From the NCBI GenBank assembly GCA_024226735.1, contig JAAELL010000029.1, positions 1 to 39,046 on the forward strand: 39,046 bases of DNA. The letters are read 5' to 3'. A program made the position numbers and the translations under genes. Positions 21,496 through 31,500 of this stretch are shown piece after piece. The notes under the pieces were generated by a model. It saw only the letters and a program-made list of their open reading frames with translations, ran no database searches and was not told the DNA's origin. Each line of letters begins with the position of its first letter. Positions within the stretch are counted from its first letter, which is position 1. The DNA comes from a bacterium. GTDB lineage: Bacteria; Planctomycetota; UBA1135; GCA-002686595.

Positions 21496-23895
21496 ATGCT
21501 CAATGCCGGCCGTCTCCTTGCCACCTGTATCGCGCTCGCGACGAGTGCGCACGCTTCCACCGACTTCCCCTTCCCGATGGACGTCGTGGATCAGGCCACG
21601 GCGGAGGGCGTGCTCGAGCTGGTCCCGCGTAGGGCGGAGATCGCTGCGCTTGCCGGGCTCGACGCGGCCCGGCTGCGGGGCGTCGAGCTGCCCGGTGGCA
21701 CGACCGTTGCACTCGACCTGGAGAGGATCGACTTCGACTTCAGCCGCGTCGGCATTCACGTCGACGGCGCGTTCCGGGGCTGGGGGACGAGCGCGACCGA
21801 CCTGTCCCTGTGGAAGGGGAAGGTCGACTCCGCGCGCGACTCCGACGTGTGGCTCGCACTGTCGTCGCACGGCTGCTACGGGTGGATCCGGAGCGACGGC
21901 CGGATGTGGCACCTCAGCTCGTTCGCGACCCCCGGTGGTGACTGGAGCGCGAGCCACTCGCGCTGGATCGCCGATACGGCGCTCGACGCACCGGACTTCG
22001 AGTGTTTCGCCGACCGCGTGCGCAGCTTCGCCGATGACGCCGCGGGCGACGCGTCCGGGAACTACCAGGGCCTGACGCTCGAGTGCGCGATGGCGGTCGA
22101 GACCGACTGGCAGTACTTCCAGCACTGGGGCAATCTGACCGCCGCCGAGACGTTCCTGATAGCGTTGCTCGGCGCCGTGAGCGATCGCTTCTTCGAGCAG
22201 ATCAACGTCGTGATCACCTACCCCTACGTCATGCTCTACACGAGCTCGAACGACCCCTGGTCGACCCAGGAGACGGGCGGCGACGCGGGCGACTTGCTCG
22301 GCGAATTCCGAGGGGCGTGGGCCGGCTCGATCCCGGCCGGCGCGCACTTGGCGCACTTCTTGAGCGGCGCCTACCTCGGCGGTGGCGTCGCCTACGTCGA
22401 CGTGTTGTGCAGCAGCCAGTGGGGTTTTGCCGTCTCGGCCGGCATCGACGGCGGGATCGGTTTCCCCGTCACGCAGGGCTCGGGCAACTGGGACTTCATG
22501 GTGGTCGCCCACGAGACCGGGCACCAGTTCGGCTCGCCGCACACGTTCAACTACACGCCGCCGATCGACGATTGCCCCAACGTGTGCATCTCGAACGGCA
22601 CGAACATGAGCTACTGCCACCTGTGCAGCGGCGGCACCGCGAACATCACGACGTACTTCCATCCGCGCGTCGTCGATCGCATGCGGGCGGAGGCGCTCGC
22701 GTCTTGCCTTCCGCCGGCCTGCTCCGAGGATGCGAACGCGGGCAACCACTCGTGCGCCGACGCGATCGGGCTCGCGACCGGCGTGACGCCTGGCCTCGCC
22801 TCGGTCCAGGGTGCGCCGGACTACTTCCGCGCCGTCGTCGCCTCCGGTGGCGGGCTGCGGATCGATGTCCTGTTCGACCACGGCGAAGGGAACATCGATG
22901 CGCGCCTGTTCGACGCGGATTGCGGCCAGGAGCTCTTCGCGAGCACCTCGTCGACGGACAACGAGGCGGTCGTGTTCAACAACCCCTCGGGCCAGACGGT
23001 CGCGGTCGTGCTCGCGGTCGAGGTCGTCTCGGGGCCGTGCAACGACTACACGCTCGACTACCTGCGGCTCGGGCCGGATCCGTGCGATTTGACGCCGGAC
23101 GCGTTCGAGGAGAACGACGCGTGCCTCTTCCCGCACGCGCTCCAGGCTGGCGTGCACTCGGGCCTCAACGTGTCGACCTCGGACCCCGACTATTACTCGA
23201 TGACGGTCGCGGACGGCGGGTGGCTCTTCGTCGACGCTGCGTTCGCCAACGCGCTCGGGAACCTCGATCTGTACCTCTACTCCCCCGCCGCCTGCGGAGG
23301 AGGCGCTAGCGCCGCGATCGCGGCCGCCGAGACCGACGGGGATCTCGAGCAGCTGGCCTGGAACAACACGAGCGGCGGGCCGCTCGCCGTCGTTCTCGAG
23401 GTCGCGGTGCGTGAGGACGGTTTCAGCGAGTGCAACACCTACGCACTGTCGATGCACGCCGGTGACCCGGGCAACCTCGGCCAGACGTACTGTTCGCCCG
23501 GTGAGTCGAGCTCGACGGGCTTCCCCGCGCGCATCCGCGCGACAGGCTCACCGGTCCTGGGCGACAACGACGTGACGCTGACGGCGTCGGTCGTCCCGCA
23601 CGGCCAGTTCGGCTACTTCCTCGGCTCGCTGACGAGCGCGTTCGTCCCAACGCCCGGCGGGAGTCAGGGCAACCTGTGCGTCGGCGGTCAAGTGGCGCGC
23701 TTCGTGTCTCAGACGCAGAGCTCGGGAGCCACCGGCACGCTCTCGATTCCGGTCGACATGACGGCGATTCCGACGAGCCCGCCGACGGCGGTCCAGATCG
23801 GCGAGACGTGGTTCTTCCAATGCTGGTTCCGCGACGTGAACCCGACTTCGACGTCGAACTTCACCGACGGCGTGTCGACGACGTTCTTGTTCTGA
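21496..23895 (+). CDS. Secreted metzincin zinc protease with pre-peptidase-type repeats
   Basis: 799 residues from ATG 21496 (GAGGA 5 bases upstream; the signal peptide MLNAGRLLATCIALATSAHA follows directly). The catalytic motif HETGHQFGSPH is at 339-349, the HExxHxxGxxH of metzincins, and NMSYCHLC about 25 residues later is the Met-turn, so this is an M12/reprolysin-like peptidase. After it come two PPC-like beta domains (each with a D-x-F/Y-x-x-x-V and N-hydrophobic-DL/AR-L pattern), then from about 661 the same GQFGYFL / GETWFFQCWFRD domain as in 17459-18535. The stop overlaps the next ATG by one base (TGATG), so the downstream sulfatase is coupled to it. Confidence 0.88.
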   Translation: MLNAGRLLATCIALATSAHASTDFPFPMDVVDQATAEGVLELVPRRAEIAALAGLDAARLRGVELPGGTTVALDLERIDFDFSRVGIHVDGAFRGWGTSATDLSLWKGKVDSARDSDVWLALSSHGCYGWIRSDGRMWHLSSFATPGGDWSASHSRWIADTALDAPDFECFADRVRSFADDAAGDASGNYQGLTLECAMAVETDWQYFQHWGNLTAAETFLIALLGAVSDRFFEQINVVITYPYVMLYTSSNDPWSTQETGGDAGDLLGEFRGAWAGSIPAGAHLAHFLSGAYLGGGVAYVDVLCSSQWGFAVSAGIDGGIGFPVTQGSGNWDFMVVAHETGHQFGSPHTFNYTPPIDDCPNVCISNGTNMSYCHLCSGGTANITTYFHPRVVDRMRAEALASCLPPACSEDANAGNHSCADAIGLATGVTPGLASVQGAPDYFRAVVASGGGLRIDVLFDHGEGNIDARLFDADCGQELFASTSSTDNEAVVFNNPSGQTVAVVLAVEVVSGPCNDYTLDYLRLGPDPCDLTPDAFEENDACLFPHALQAGVHSGLNVSTSDPDYYSMTVADGGWLFVDAAFANALGNLDLYLYSPAACGGGASAAIAAAETDGDLEQLAWNNTSGGPLAVVLEVAVREDGFSECNTYALSMHAGDPGNLGQTYCSPGESSSTGFPARIRATGSPVLGDNDVTLTASVVPHGQFGYFLGSLTSAFVPTPGGSQGNLCVGGQVARFVSQTQSSGATGTLSIPVDMTAIPTSPPTAVQIGETWFFQCWFRDVNPTSTSNFTDGVSTTFLF

Positions 23896-25382
23896 TGCGC
23901 GCGTTCGCGGTCGCGCTGCTCGCGTTCGCGTGCGCAGCGCCCCAGGAACCCCAGAAACCCCAGGAATCCCAGGAATCCCAGAAGCCCGCGGCCGTGCGCG
24001 AAGCGCGCGTCCCGAGCATCCTCTTGATCATTGCCGACGACCAGGGCTGGGCCGACCTCTCGTGCACGGGCCTGGCGCCGGACGTCTCGACGCCGAACCT
24101 CGACCGCCTCGCCGCGCGCGGGACGCGCTTCACGCACGCCTACGCGACTTCGCCGATCTGCAACGCGTCGCGCGCGGGTCTCATGACCGGTTCGTACCAG
24201 CAGCGCTTCGGCACGTTCTGGTACGGCGGGAAAGGGATGCACGACGCGCGCTTCCCGACGCTCGCAGAGCTCTTGCGCGCGGCCGGTCACGCGACCGGCT
24301 ACGTCGGCAAGTTCCACTACGGCGGCAACGTGCACCGGCCGGGCAACCGCAGCTTCCCACTCGAGCACGGCTACAACTCGCTGTTCGGCTTCGCCGGCGG
24401 CCGCAAGCACTACCTCGTGCACTCGCGTGCCGCGGAGGCAGAGTTCCAGCGCGTCCGGCGCGCCCACGGCCGCAAGGGTCAGAGCTTGCGCCAGGGCCCG
24501 GTCTGGGAGGGCGCCGAGCAGGTCGACATCGAGGGCTTTTCAACGGAGCTCCTGGGCGAGCGGGCGCGCGCCTTCCTGCGCGAGCACGCCGCCCAGCCGT
24601 TCTTCTTGACCCTGTCCTTCAACGCGGTGCACAACTTCACGCACCAGCTGCCGAAGGACTACCTCGAGCGCCACGGCCTCGCCGGGCTCGCGGACTGGGA
24701 CCCGAGCACGGACGCGTACTACGACTGGTACCGCGCCGGCCGCTACCCGAACAGCCCCGAGGGGCGCGCGCTGTACCTCGGTCAGCTCTTCTATCTGGAC
24801 CACGAGGTCGGTCGCGTGCTCGACGAGCTCGAGGCGCTCGACCTCGAGCGCGACACGATCGTCGTCTACGTCGGCGACAACGGCGGCTCGACGCCGATCT
24901 ACGCGGACAACGGGCCGCTGCGCGGCAGCAAGTACACGCTGTACGAAGGCGGCATCCGCGTGCCGCTGATCGCCTCGTGGCCGGGCCACTTCGCCGCGGG
25001 TGCGATCCACGACGACGTCGTCAGCACGATGGATCTGTTGCCGACACTATGCGCATCGGCCGGTGCGCCGGTACCTGCGCACGTCGACGGCCGAGACCTC
25101 GGGCCGCTGCTCACTGGCGAGGGGCCGGCGCCGACGCGCAAGACGCTCGTGTGGGACACGAACCACGAGACGGCGGTGCGGCGCGGCAAGTGGAAGCTCA
25201 AGACGGCGAAGAGCAACCGCCACGCCGACCACGAGATGGTCGAGGTGGAGCTCGGGACGTTCCTCTACGACCTCGAGGCGGACCCGGGCGAGAGGCGCGA
25301 CGTCGCAGCAGGGCACCCGGAGATCGTCGCGGAGCTCGAGAGCGCGCATGCGCAATGGAGCGCGGCGCTGGGCGGAGAGTGA
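23895..25382 (+). CDS. Sulfatase (type I, Cys-type) with QxP/QxS linker
   Basis: 495 residues from ATG 23895, overlapping the protease stop in TGATG. MRAFAVALLAFACAAP suggests export, possibly as a lipoprotein at Cys13. A short linker of five Q-(E/K)-(P/S) repeats follows (residues 17-31). SILLIIADDQGWADL gives the metal Asp pair (48-49), and the signature SPICNASRAGLMTGS has Cys89-Asn-Ala-Ser-Arg93, the C-x-A-x-R variant of C-x-P-x-R. Later motifs are GYVGKFHYGG, SFNAVHNFTH and GDNGGS. Arylsulfatase family, probably acting on glycan sulfate esters. It converges with the kinase gene with one base between the stops. Frame and length are intact. Confidence 0.9.
   Translation: MRAFAVALLAFACAAPQEPQKPQESQESQKPAAVREARVPSILLIIADDQGWADLSCTGLAPDVSTPNLDRLAARGTRFTHAYATSPICNASRAGLMTGSYQQRFGTFWYGGKGMHDARFPTLAELLRAAGHATGYVGKFHYGGNVHRPGNRSFPLEHGYNSLFGFAGGRKHYLVHSRAAEAEFQRVRRAHGRKGQSLRQGPVWEGAEQVDIEGFSTELLGERARAFLREHAAQPFFLTLSFNAVHNFTHQLPKDYLERHGLAGLADWDPSTDAYYDWYRAGRYPNSPEGRALYLGQLFYLDHEVGRVLDELEALDLERDTIVVYVGDNGGSTPIYADNGPLRGSKYTLYEGGIRVPLIASWPGHFAAGAIHDDVVSTMDLLPTLCASAGAPVPAHVDGRDLGPLLTGEGPAPTRKTLVWDTNHETAVRRGKWKLKTAKSNRHADHEMVEVELGTFLYDLEADPGERRDVAAGHPEIVAELESAHAQWSAALGGE
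23943..23987 (+). repeat. In-frame 9-bp repeats encoding a QEP/QKP/QES linker
   Basis: Five related 9-base units (CAGGAACCC, CAGAAACCC, CAGGAATCC twice, CAGAAGCCC) encode QEP-QKP-QES-QES-QKP just after the signal sequence of the sulfatase. This is a likely flexible spacer and slippage-prone site. Confidence 0.9.
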
Positions 25383-25383
25383 T

Positions 25384-27873
25384 TCACGCCCGCCGCGTCG
25401 CCGCCCACCACCCGAACACCGTCAATCCGAGATAGAGGGTCAACACCAGCTCGAACGGCCCCGCCGTCCAGCGGTCGAAGTCGAACGTCCCCGCCACGCC
25501 GCTGACCGCGTCGAGCGTGAAGAGCGCGAACAGGATGGCGACGAGCCCCGCGCGGGAGACGAGGGTCAGGAGGATCGCGAGCTCCGCGGCTCGAAAGGCG
25601 AGATCGAGCAGAGGCGTGTGGCTGATCACCGAATGCGGCATGCGCGCGAGGCCGATCACGAACAAGAGGGCGATTGCGATCCAGTGCTTGCGCACCACGC
25701 GCAGCAAGATGACGTACAGGAACAGCACCAGCAAGGCGGACGAACCCGAGAAGAGCAAGGCGTCGACGAGCTCGCCCAGGTGGTTGCGGACTCCGACGTA
25801 CGCGAGCCGGTTGATGTGGTGTGGGGCGGCATGCGGATCACCCAGTGCCGCGACGGCGAGCCAGTTGCCTTGCATCAACAGGATGATGGCGAAGCCCGAG
25901 AGCGTGCCCACCAGAACGTCGCGACCGACCGCGGCGTCGGTGACACGGCCGGACAAGAGGCGCGTCCAGGAGACGAGCTTCTGCGGCCAGTTCGCACGCA
26001 CCGTCGGCTCGAGCGCCACGTACATCAGCCAGGCGAGCGCGGCCTTCGCGAGCCACTGGGTCGCACCGTTGTAGGAGCGCCAGAACTCGGATTGCAGGTT
26101 GGTCGTGTGGTGCCCCTGCAGGACCCACTGCGTGCCGGCGAGCAGGAAGATCGCTAGCGCGACGCGGTTCGCGTTGCGGCGATCGCCGCGGCGCAAGAGG
26201 ACGTTGCGGGCGCCGATCCAGAGGCTGCCGAAGATCGCGATGATCTGGATGACGACGAAGCTCGTACTTGATATCCGCTCGATCCGCGCCGCTCGCGCGG
26301 GCGGCGGTGGTCGCGGCAGATTCCAGTTCGGGCTGACGCGGAAGTAGACCGGTCGACCGTGCAGGGCGGCGCCGTAGATCGTCAGCTCGACTTCCGGCGT
26401 CTCGGGATCGGTGCCCCGCCACTGGCGCTTGTCGTCGTTGTCGAAGGGCGAGGTGAACGTCGGCTCGACCTCGTCGAAGTCCTCGAGCTCGAGGAACGCC
26501 TCGCGGAAGCAGCGGCCCCAGTCGAAGGGCTCGGTGGGTAAGCCGGGAGGCGCGACGAGGTCGTACAGCCGCCCGTCGTGGCCAAGGACGATCGAGACGT
26601 TGGCCCAGCTGTCCGCCGTCAGCGGCGGATCGTTGATGCGCACGCGAGAGTCGGCGTTCCAGGGTGCGAGGTCGGGGCCGCCGCGCCACCAGAAGCGGAT
26701 CGCGAGGGCGTGCGGATGCGCGAGCCGATGCCACGGCTCGTCCGCGCCCGCGTCGTAGAGCTCGTTCGGAGAGCCCAGCGCCCAGTCACTTCCGCTGTCG
26801 TCGAGCCCGGTGAAGTCCAGGTTCTTGGCGATCTCGCGCGCGCGGTGCTCGAGCACTTGCGGCGGCAGCTCCGGCTCGACGATGCGCAGCAGGTTCGAGT
26901 GTCCGTGGAACCAGACGAACAGGCCGATCGATACCGCGATTCCAGCCGCGAGGAGCCCGGCGGCGCGCGGTGAGAGCCCACCCTCCGCGCCCGCTGCGGC
27001 GACGGGCTCGGGCGATGGGACCTCGCCGGCCGCGAGCGCCGCGGCGAGCGGATCGCCGCCCGGCAGTCCGGCCGCGATCTCGTGCGCGGAAGCGGGGCGG
27101 TCGGCCGGGTTCTTCGACAGGCAGCGCACGAGGACGGCCTCGACGGCCGCGTCGATGTCGGGCAGGTGCGCGCTCGGGCTCGGCTGGCTCTCCTCGTGCG
27201 CGCGGACGAGCTCCTCGAGCGTCTTCGCCTCGAACGCCGGCCTGCCCGTGAACAGCTCGAACAGAACGAGGCCGAGGGAGAAAAGGTCGCTGCGCGCGGT
27301 CACCTCCTTGCCGGCGAGCTGCTCGGGCGCCATGTACTTGGGCGTGCCGACGCGCACGTCCTTGGCGCCAAGCTCGGCCGCGACCGCCGCGAGCCCGAAG
27401 TCCGCGATGCGCACGCCACCCTCGCCGTCGATCATCACGTTCGCCGGCTTGAGGTCGCGGTGCAGCACGCCCTGCTCGTGCGCGGCCGCGAGGCCGGCGC
27501 AGAGCTGGTGAGCGATCTCGATCGCCTTGTCCTGGGGCAGCCGGCCGATGCGGCGCAGGAGCGAGGCGAGGTCCTCGCCGTCGACGTACTCCATCGACAG
27601 GTAGTGCTGCCCGTCGACCTCGCCGACGTCGTGGACGCGGCACACGCCGGGGTGCGAGACCTTGCGCGCGACGCGCACCTCCGCGAGGAAGCGCTCGAGG
27701 TGTTCGGGGCTCTCGTCGAGCTCGCTCGGCAGGAACTTGAGCGCGACCTCCTGATCGAGCTTCAGGTCCTCGGCGCGGTAGACCTCACCCATTCCGCCGC
27801 GGCCCAGGAGCGCGACGATCCGGTAGCGGTCGTGAACGAGCTCTCCAGGGACGAAACGCGAGGCGCCGGACAC
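25384..27873 (-). CDS. PknB-type serine/threonine kinase with multi-pass membrane C-terminus
   Basis: 829 residues from GTG 27873. The kinase domain spans about 17-270: glycine loop LLGRGGMGEVYRA (22-34), Lys46, HRDLKPAN with catalytic Asp140, DFG 158-160, APEQ near 182, and the usual late Arg. A transmembrane helix lies at about 304-322. An extracytoplasmic-looking region follows (about 325-545), then several membrane helices (for example GTLSGFAIILLMQGNWLAVA and LFLYVILLRVV). Most PknB relatives have one helix plus a sensor, so the polytopic C-terminus suggests sensing within the membrane. Ligand unknown. It lies 31 bases downstream of tag on the same strand and may share its transcript. 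Confidence 0.9.
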   Translation of the reverse strand: MSGASRFVPGELVHDRYRIVALLGRGGMGEVYRAEDLKLDQEVALKFLPSELDESPEHLERFLAEVRVARKVSHPGVCRVHDVGEVDGQHYLSMEYVDGEDLASLLRRIGRLPQDKAIEIAHQLCAGLAAAHEQGVLHRDLKPANVMIDGEGGVRIADFGLAAVAAELGAKDVRVGTPKYMAPEQLAGKEVTARSDLFSLGLVLFELFTGRPAFEAKTLEELVRAHEESQPSPSAHLPDIDAAVEAVLVRCLSKNPADRPASAHEIAAGLPGGDPLAAALAAGEVPSPEPVAAAGAEGGLSPRAAGLLAAGIAVSIGLFVWFHGHSNLLRIVEPELPPQVLEHRAREIAKNLDFTGLDDSGSDWALGSPNELYDAGADEPWHRLAHPHALAIRFWWRGGPDLAPWNADSRVRINDPPLTADSWANVSIVLGHDGRLYDLVAPPGLPTEPFDWGRCFREAFLELEDFDEVEPTFTSPFDNDDKRQWRGTDPETPEVELTIYGAALHGRPVYFRVSPNWNLPRPPPPARAARIERISSTSFVVIQIIAIFGSLWIGARNVLLRRGDRRNANRVALAIFLLAGTQWVLQGHHTTNLQSEFWRSYNGATQWLAKAALAWLMYVALEPTVRANWPQKLVSWTRLLSGRVTDAAVGRDVLVGTLSGFAIILLMQGNWLAVAALGDPHAAPHHINRLAYVGVRNHLGELVDALLFSGSSALLVLFLYVILLRVVRKHWIAIALLFVIGLARMPHSVISHTPLLDLAFRAAELAILLTLVSRAGLVAILFALFTLDAVSGVAGTFDFDRWTAGPFELVLTLYLGLTVFGWWAATRRA

Positions 27874-27904
27874 GCATTCATCATGCCCGATCCGGCCCGG
27901 ATGG

Positions 27905-28510
27905 TCACGGGACTGTCAGCTCGCGACGCGCTGCGTCGACCGCCTCGCGCACGTGGCACCCGGGAACGTGGTCGTTCACGAGGCCCATCGCCTGCATGAA
28001 GGCGTACGCGGTCGTCGGTCCGACGAACGTCCAGCCGCGTTTGCGCAGGTCCTTGGACAGTCGGGTCGAGGTCTCGGTCTTGGGCACGAAGCCGGGGAAG
28101 CCGTCGCGCTCCTCCTCGAAGCGCCAGAAGTAGGTCGCGAGGCTGCCCTCCGCTTCGATCAGCTCGAGCGCGCGCTGGGCGTTGTTGATCGTCGACTCGA
28201 TCTTGCCGCGGTGGCGCACGATCGACGCGTCGGTCACGAGCCGCTCGACGTCGTCCTCGCCGAAGCGCGCGACCTTCTTGAAGTCGAAGCCCGCGAAGCC
28301 GGCCCGGAACGCCTCGCGCTTCTTCAGGATCGTGATCCAGCTCAAGCCGGCCTGGAAACCCTCGAGGCAGATCTTCTCGAACAACCGGATGTCCGCCGTC
28401 ATCGGGAGGCCCCACTCCTCGTCGTGGTAGGCGACGTAGAGCGGGTCGGTGCCGCACCAGGCGCAGCGCGTCGTGTCCCCGTCGGTTCGGATCAGCGTCT
28501 CGTCGGTCAA
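27905..28510 (-). CDS. tag: DNA-3-methyladenine glycosylase I
   Basis: 201 residues, a normal length for Tag. The start is TTG 28510, the only start codon before the conserved RCAWCG. YHDEEWG (28-34), CLEGFQAGLSWITILKKREAF (48-68, shown here by its ends) and VNDHVPGCH (178-186) are hallmark Tag segments. The zinc ligands known in E. coli Tag correspond to Cys16, His29, His181 and Cys185, and the 3-methyladenine-binding Glu to Glu50. It removes 3-methyladenine from alkylated DNA in base excision repair. Cytoplasmic. Divergent from the giant gene at 28539 with only 28 bases between starts. Confidence 0.95.
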   Translation of the reverse strand: MTDETLIRTDGDTTRCAWCGTDPLYVAYHDEEWGLPMTADIRLFEKICLEGFQAGLSWITILKKREAFRAGFAGFDFKKVARFGEDDVERLVTDASIVRHRGKIESTINNAQRALELIEAEGSLATYFWRFEEERDGFPGFVPKTETSTRLSKDLRKRGWTFVGPTTAYAFMQAMGLVNDHVPGCHVREAVDAARRELTVP

Positions 28511-28538
28511 TCGGCGCTTAGTCTACGATGCGTCCGTG

Positions 28539-31500
28539 ATGATCCTACCGGTCGTTCTGCTCGCCGCTCCGTTCCTCCAGTCCGATGTCGCCCAACGTGA
28601 CGTCGTCTTCCTCGTCGGCGAGGGGCACTACGGCTCCGCCGCGACCGTGCCCGCGTTTGCGGCCGAGCTCGAGGAGAGGCTCGATGTCGACACGCGCGTC
28701 GTAGCGTCGGAGGGGCGGAACATCCCCGATCTCTCGGTGCTCGACGAGGCGGATCTCGTCGTCTTCTTCCTGCGCGAGCGCGTCGCCGAGCCCGAGCAGC
28801 TCGCGGCGCTCGATGCGTGGCTCGCCCAGGGCAAACCGGCGGTGGCGCTGCGCACGACGAGCCACGCGTTCGACGGTGTGCCGGAGTGGTTTCCCCCGCA
28901 CTTCGGCGGGCGCTACGGTGGCAACGCACCGAACGACGCGGGCACGCTGGCGGCGGTGGATCCCACCGCGGCGGATCACCCGATCGTGCGCGACGTGCCG
29001 CGCGTCTTGCGTTTCGAAGGCGGCGGCACCTACGACGTGCAGTCGCTGCTCGAGCACGCGCGCGTCGTGATGCTCGGCAAGAGCGGCGAGCTTCCGGCTC
29101 AGCCGGTCGCCTGGACCTACGAGCCGCGCCCGGGCGTGCGCCGCTTCTACACTTCGCTCGGCGCGGCGGAGAACTTCGAGCACGCCGGTTTTCGCACGCT
29201 GCTGGTGAACGCCGTGCGCTGGGGGCTCGAGGGCGGAGGCGCAGCGCTGCTGCCGATCGACGTGTCGCCCGCGCCACCGCGGCTGCAGCCGCTCGAGGGC
29301 GCGACGCTGCTGCCGTTCGGGTCTGGCTGGCAGCACTGGGACTCGGGCCTCGAGCCGCGTGCGACGGCGCTCGAGGCGATCGTCCAGGCGACGCCGCGCA
29401 CGGGTGAGGCCAGCGCCCCGCGCTGGACGGCCGCCGGCGGTGCCCTCGTCGCGCGTCCGGGCTTCGGCGACGTCCTGACGAAGGAGGAGTATGGCGACGT
29501 TCACGTGCACCTCGACTTCCGCGTCCCGAAGGATCCCGACTGGTTTCCGCCCGAGCTGCGCGGTTCGAGCGGTGTGTTCGTCGCGGGGCGCTGGGAGGTC
29601 GTGATCGCCGACTCGCGCGGCAGGGAGCTCGGCCAGAGCTCGTGCGGCGCGATCGCCGGCTACGCGCCGCCGCTCCAAGACGCCGCGCGCGCGGCGGGTG
29701 AATGGCAGACGCTCGACGTGACGTACGCACACCGCGCGGGCGAGCCGGCGCGCATCAGCGTGTGGCTCAACGACGTCCTGGTTCAGGACCGTGCCGAGGT
29801 CGACACGCCGAGCCCGCACGGGTTCCTCGCTCCGGTTCCCGGCGCGCGCTCGATGGGCGGCGCGCGCTACATCGCGGACCCCGCGCGCTCGCTGCAGGCG
29901 GACTTCGGCGCGCGCGCGTTCGCGATCGAGGCGCGCTTCAAGACGACCAAGGGCGGGACGCTCGTCGCCAAATGCCCGCAGGAGGGTGAGTGGGTATCCG
30001 ACGCGAAGGCAGTGTTCCTGCGCGGTGGCCGGCTCGTGTACGACATCGGCTGGGTCGGTGCCGTCACGAGCGAGCGCAAGTGGAACGACGGCGAGTGGCA
30101 CACCGCCGTCATCACGAGCGACGCCGGCCGCGTGCGCATGTTCGTCGACGGCAAGCGCGAGGCGGAGGAGGAGGACTTCGCGCGCGCCGACGAGCCCGAC
30201 TTCGTGTTCAAGGTCGGCGATGCGAACGAGGACTTCGGCGGCCGCTACGAGGGCGAGCTGGCGTACGCGAAGTTCTACGACCGCAAGCTGTCGAAGAACG
30301 AGGGCCGCAAGCTGTCGCAGGGGACGGAGCTCGAGGACGCACGGCTGACATGGCGCCCGGCGAGCGACAGCGAGCGGGCGGGGAGGCCGGCGGACGCCGC
30401 GCTCGTCGCACCTCTGCGGCTGCAGGCCGAGGCGTCGCGCGTCGCCTTCGCAAACGTCTGGACGCGGCCGCTTGGACCCGTTGACCACGCGGGGCTGATC
30501 GCGACGCTCGACGAGGACGCGCGCGCGAGCGGCGAGAAGATCTACGGCAGCCTGTGCGTGCAGTGCCACGGCGCCGACGGCACGAAGACGCTCAACCCGA
30601 AAGCCCGGCCGTTCGCGTTGGGCAAGCTCGAGAACGGCGCCGATCCGTTGAGCTTGTTCGGGACGATCACGAACGGCTTCCGCGACATGCCCTCGCACGA
30701 TCTCCTGCGGCCCGGCCAGCGCTACGACGTCGTGCACTACCTGCGCGAGTCGTTCCTGCGCGAGCGCAACCCGAGCCAGTACTTCCAGGTCACGGGCGCC
30801 TACCTGAACGGGCTGCCCAAGGGCCTCGTCCGTCGCCCGCCGCTGCGCGACGACGGACCGCGCCGCGACTTCGGTCCGGCGCTAGCCTCCCAGCTCGGCG
30901 ATGAAGTGGGCACGTGTCTCTCGGTGCGGCTCGACGAGGACGTGACGCTCGCCTATGACCTGCAGGTGATGCAGTCGCCGGGCGTCTGGACCGGCGGCTT
31001 CCTCGACCTCTCGAAGACGCAGCACTACCAGCAGCGCGGCGAGGGCAAGGCGCGGATCGAGGGTACGCCGCTCCCCGAGCTCGATGGCTGGGGCTGGGGC
31101 TTCGGCGGCGAGATCGACTGGGATCGCTCGCGCCGGCCACCGCGCGGGCTCCTGCCGAAGGACTGGCTCGACTACCGCGGCCACTACGTGCACGGGGACA
31201 GCGTCGTTCTGTCGTATGCGATCGATGGTCGCGACGTGCTGGAGGTGCCGGGGCTCGATCGGACGACCGGGCTGCCAATCGTCACGCATCGCCTCTGGGT
31301 CGCGCCGGGCGAGACGCCGCTCGTGCTGGGTGTCGTGCGCGCGCCCGGAGGGGAGGGCAAGCCGGTGTGGCACACCGAAGAGGTTCCGGCCGCGGAGGGC
31401 CAGCGCGCGGTGTCGAGCATCATGGTGCTTCGCAACCCGCCGTTCGAGGGACCACGGTTCGCGCTGACCGCTCTGCTCGACGGAGAGGGGGACTTCGAGC

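Noticed and set aside
25384..28510. Phage-defence or DNA-repair island (kinase plus Tag)
   Set aside because: Tag is a housekeeping repair enzyme and the kinase is a common planctomycete type; no nuclease, helicase or other defence partner is adjacent.
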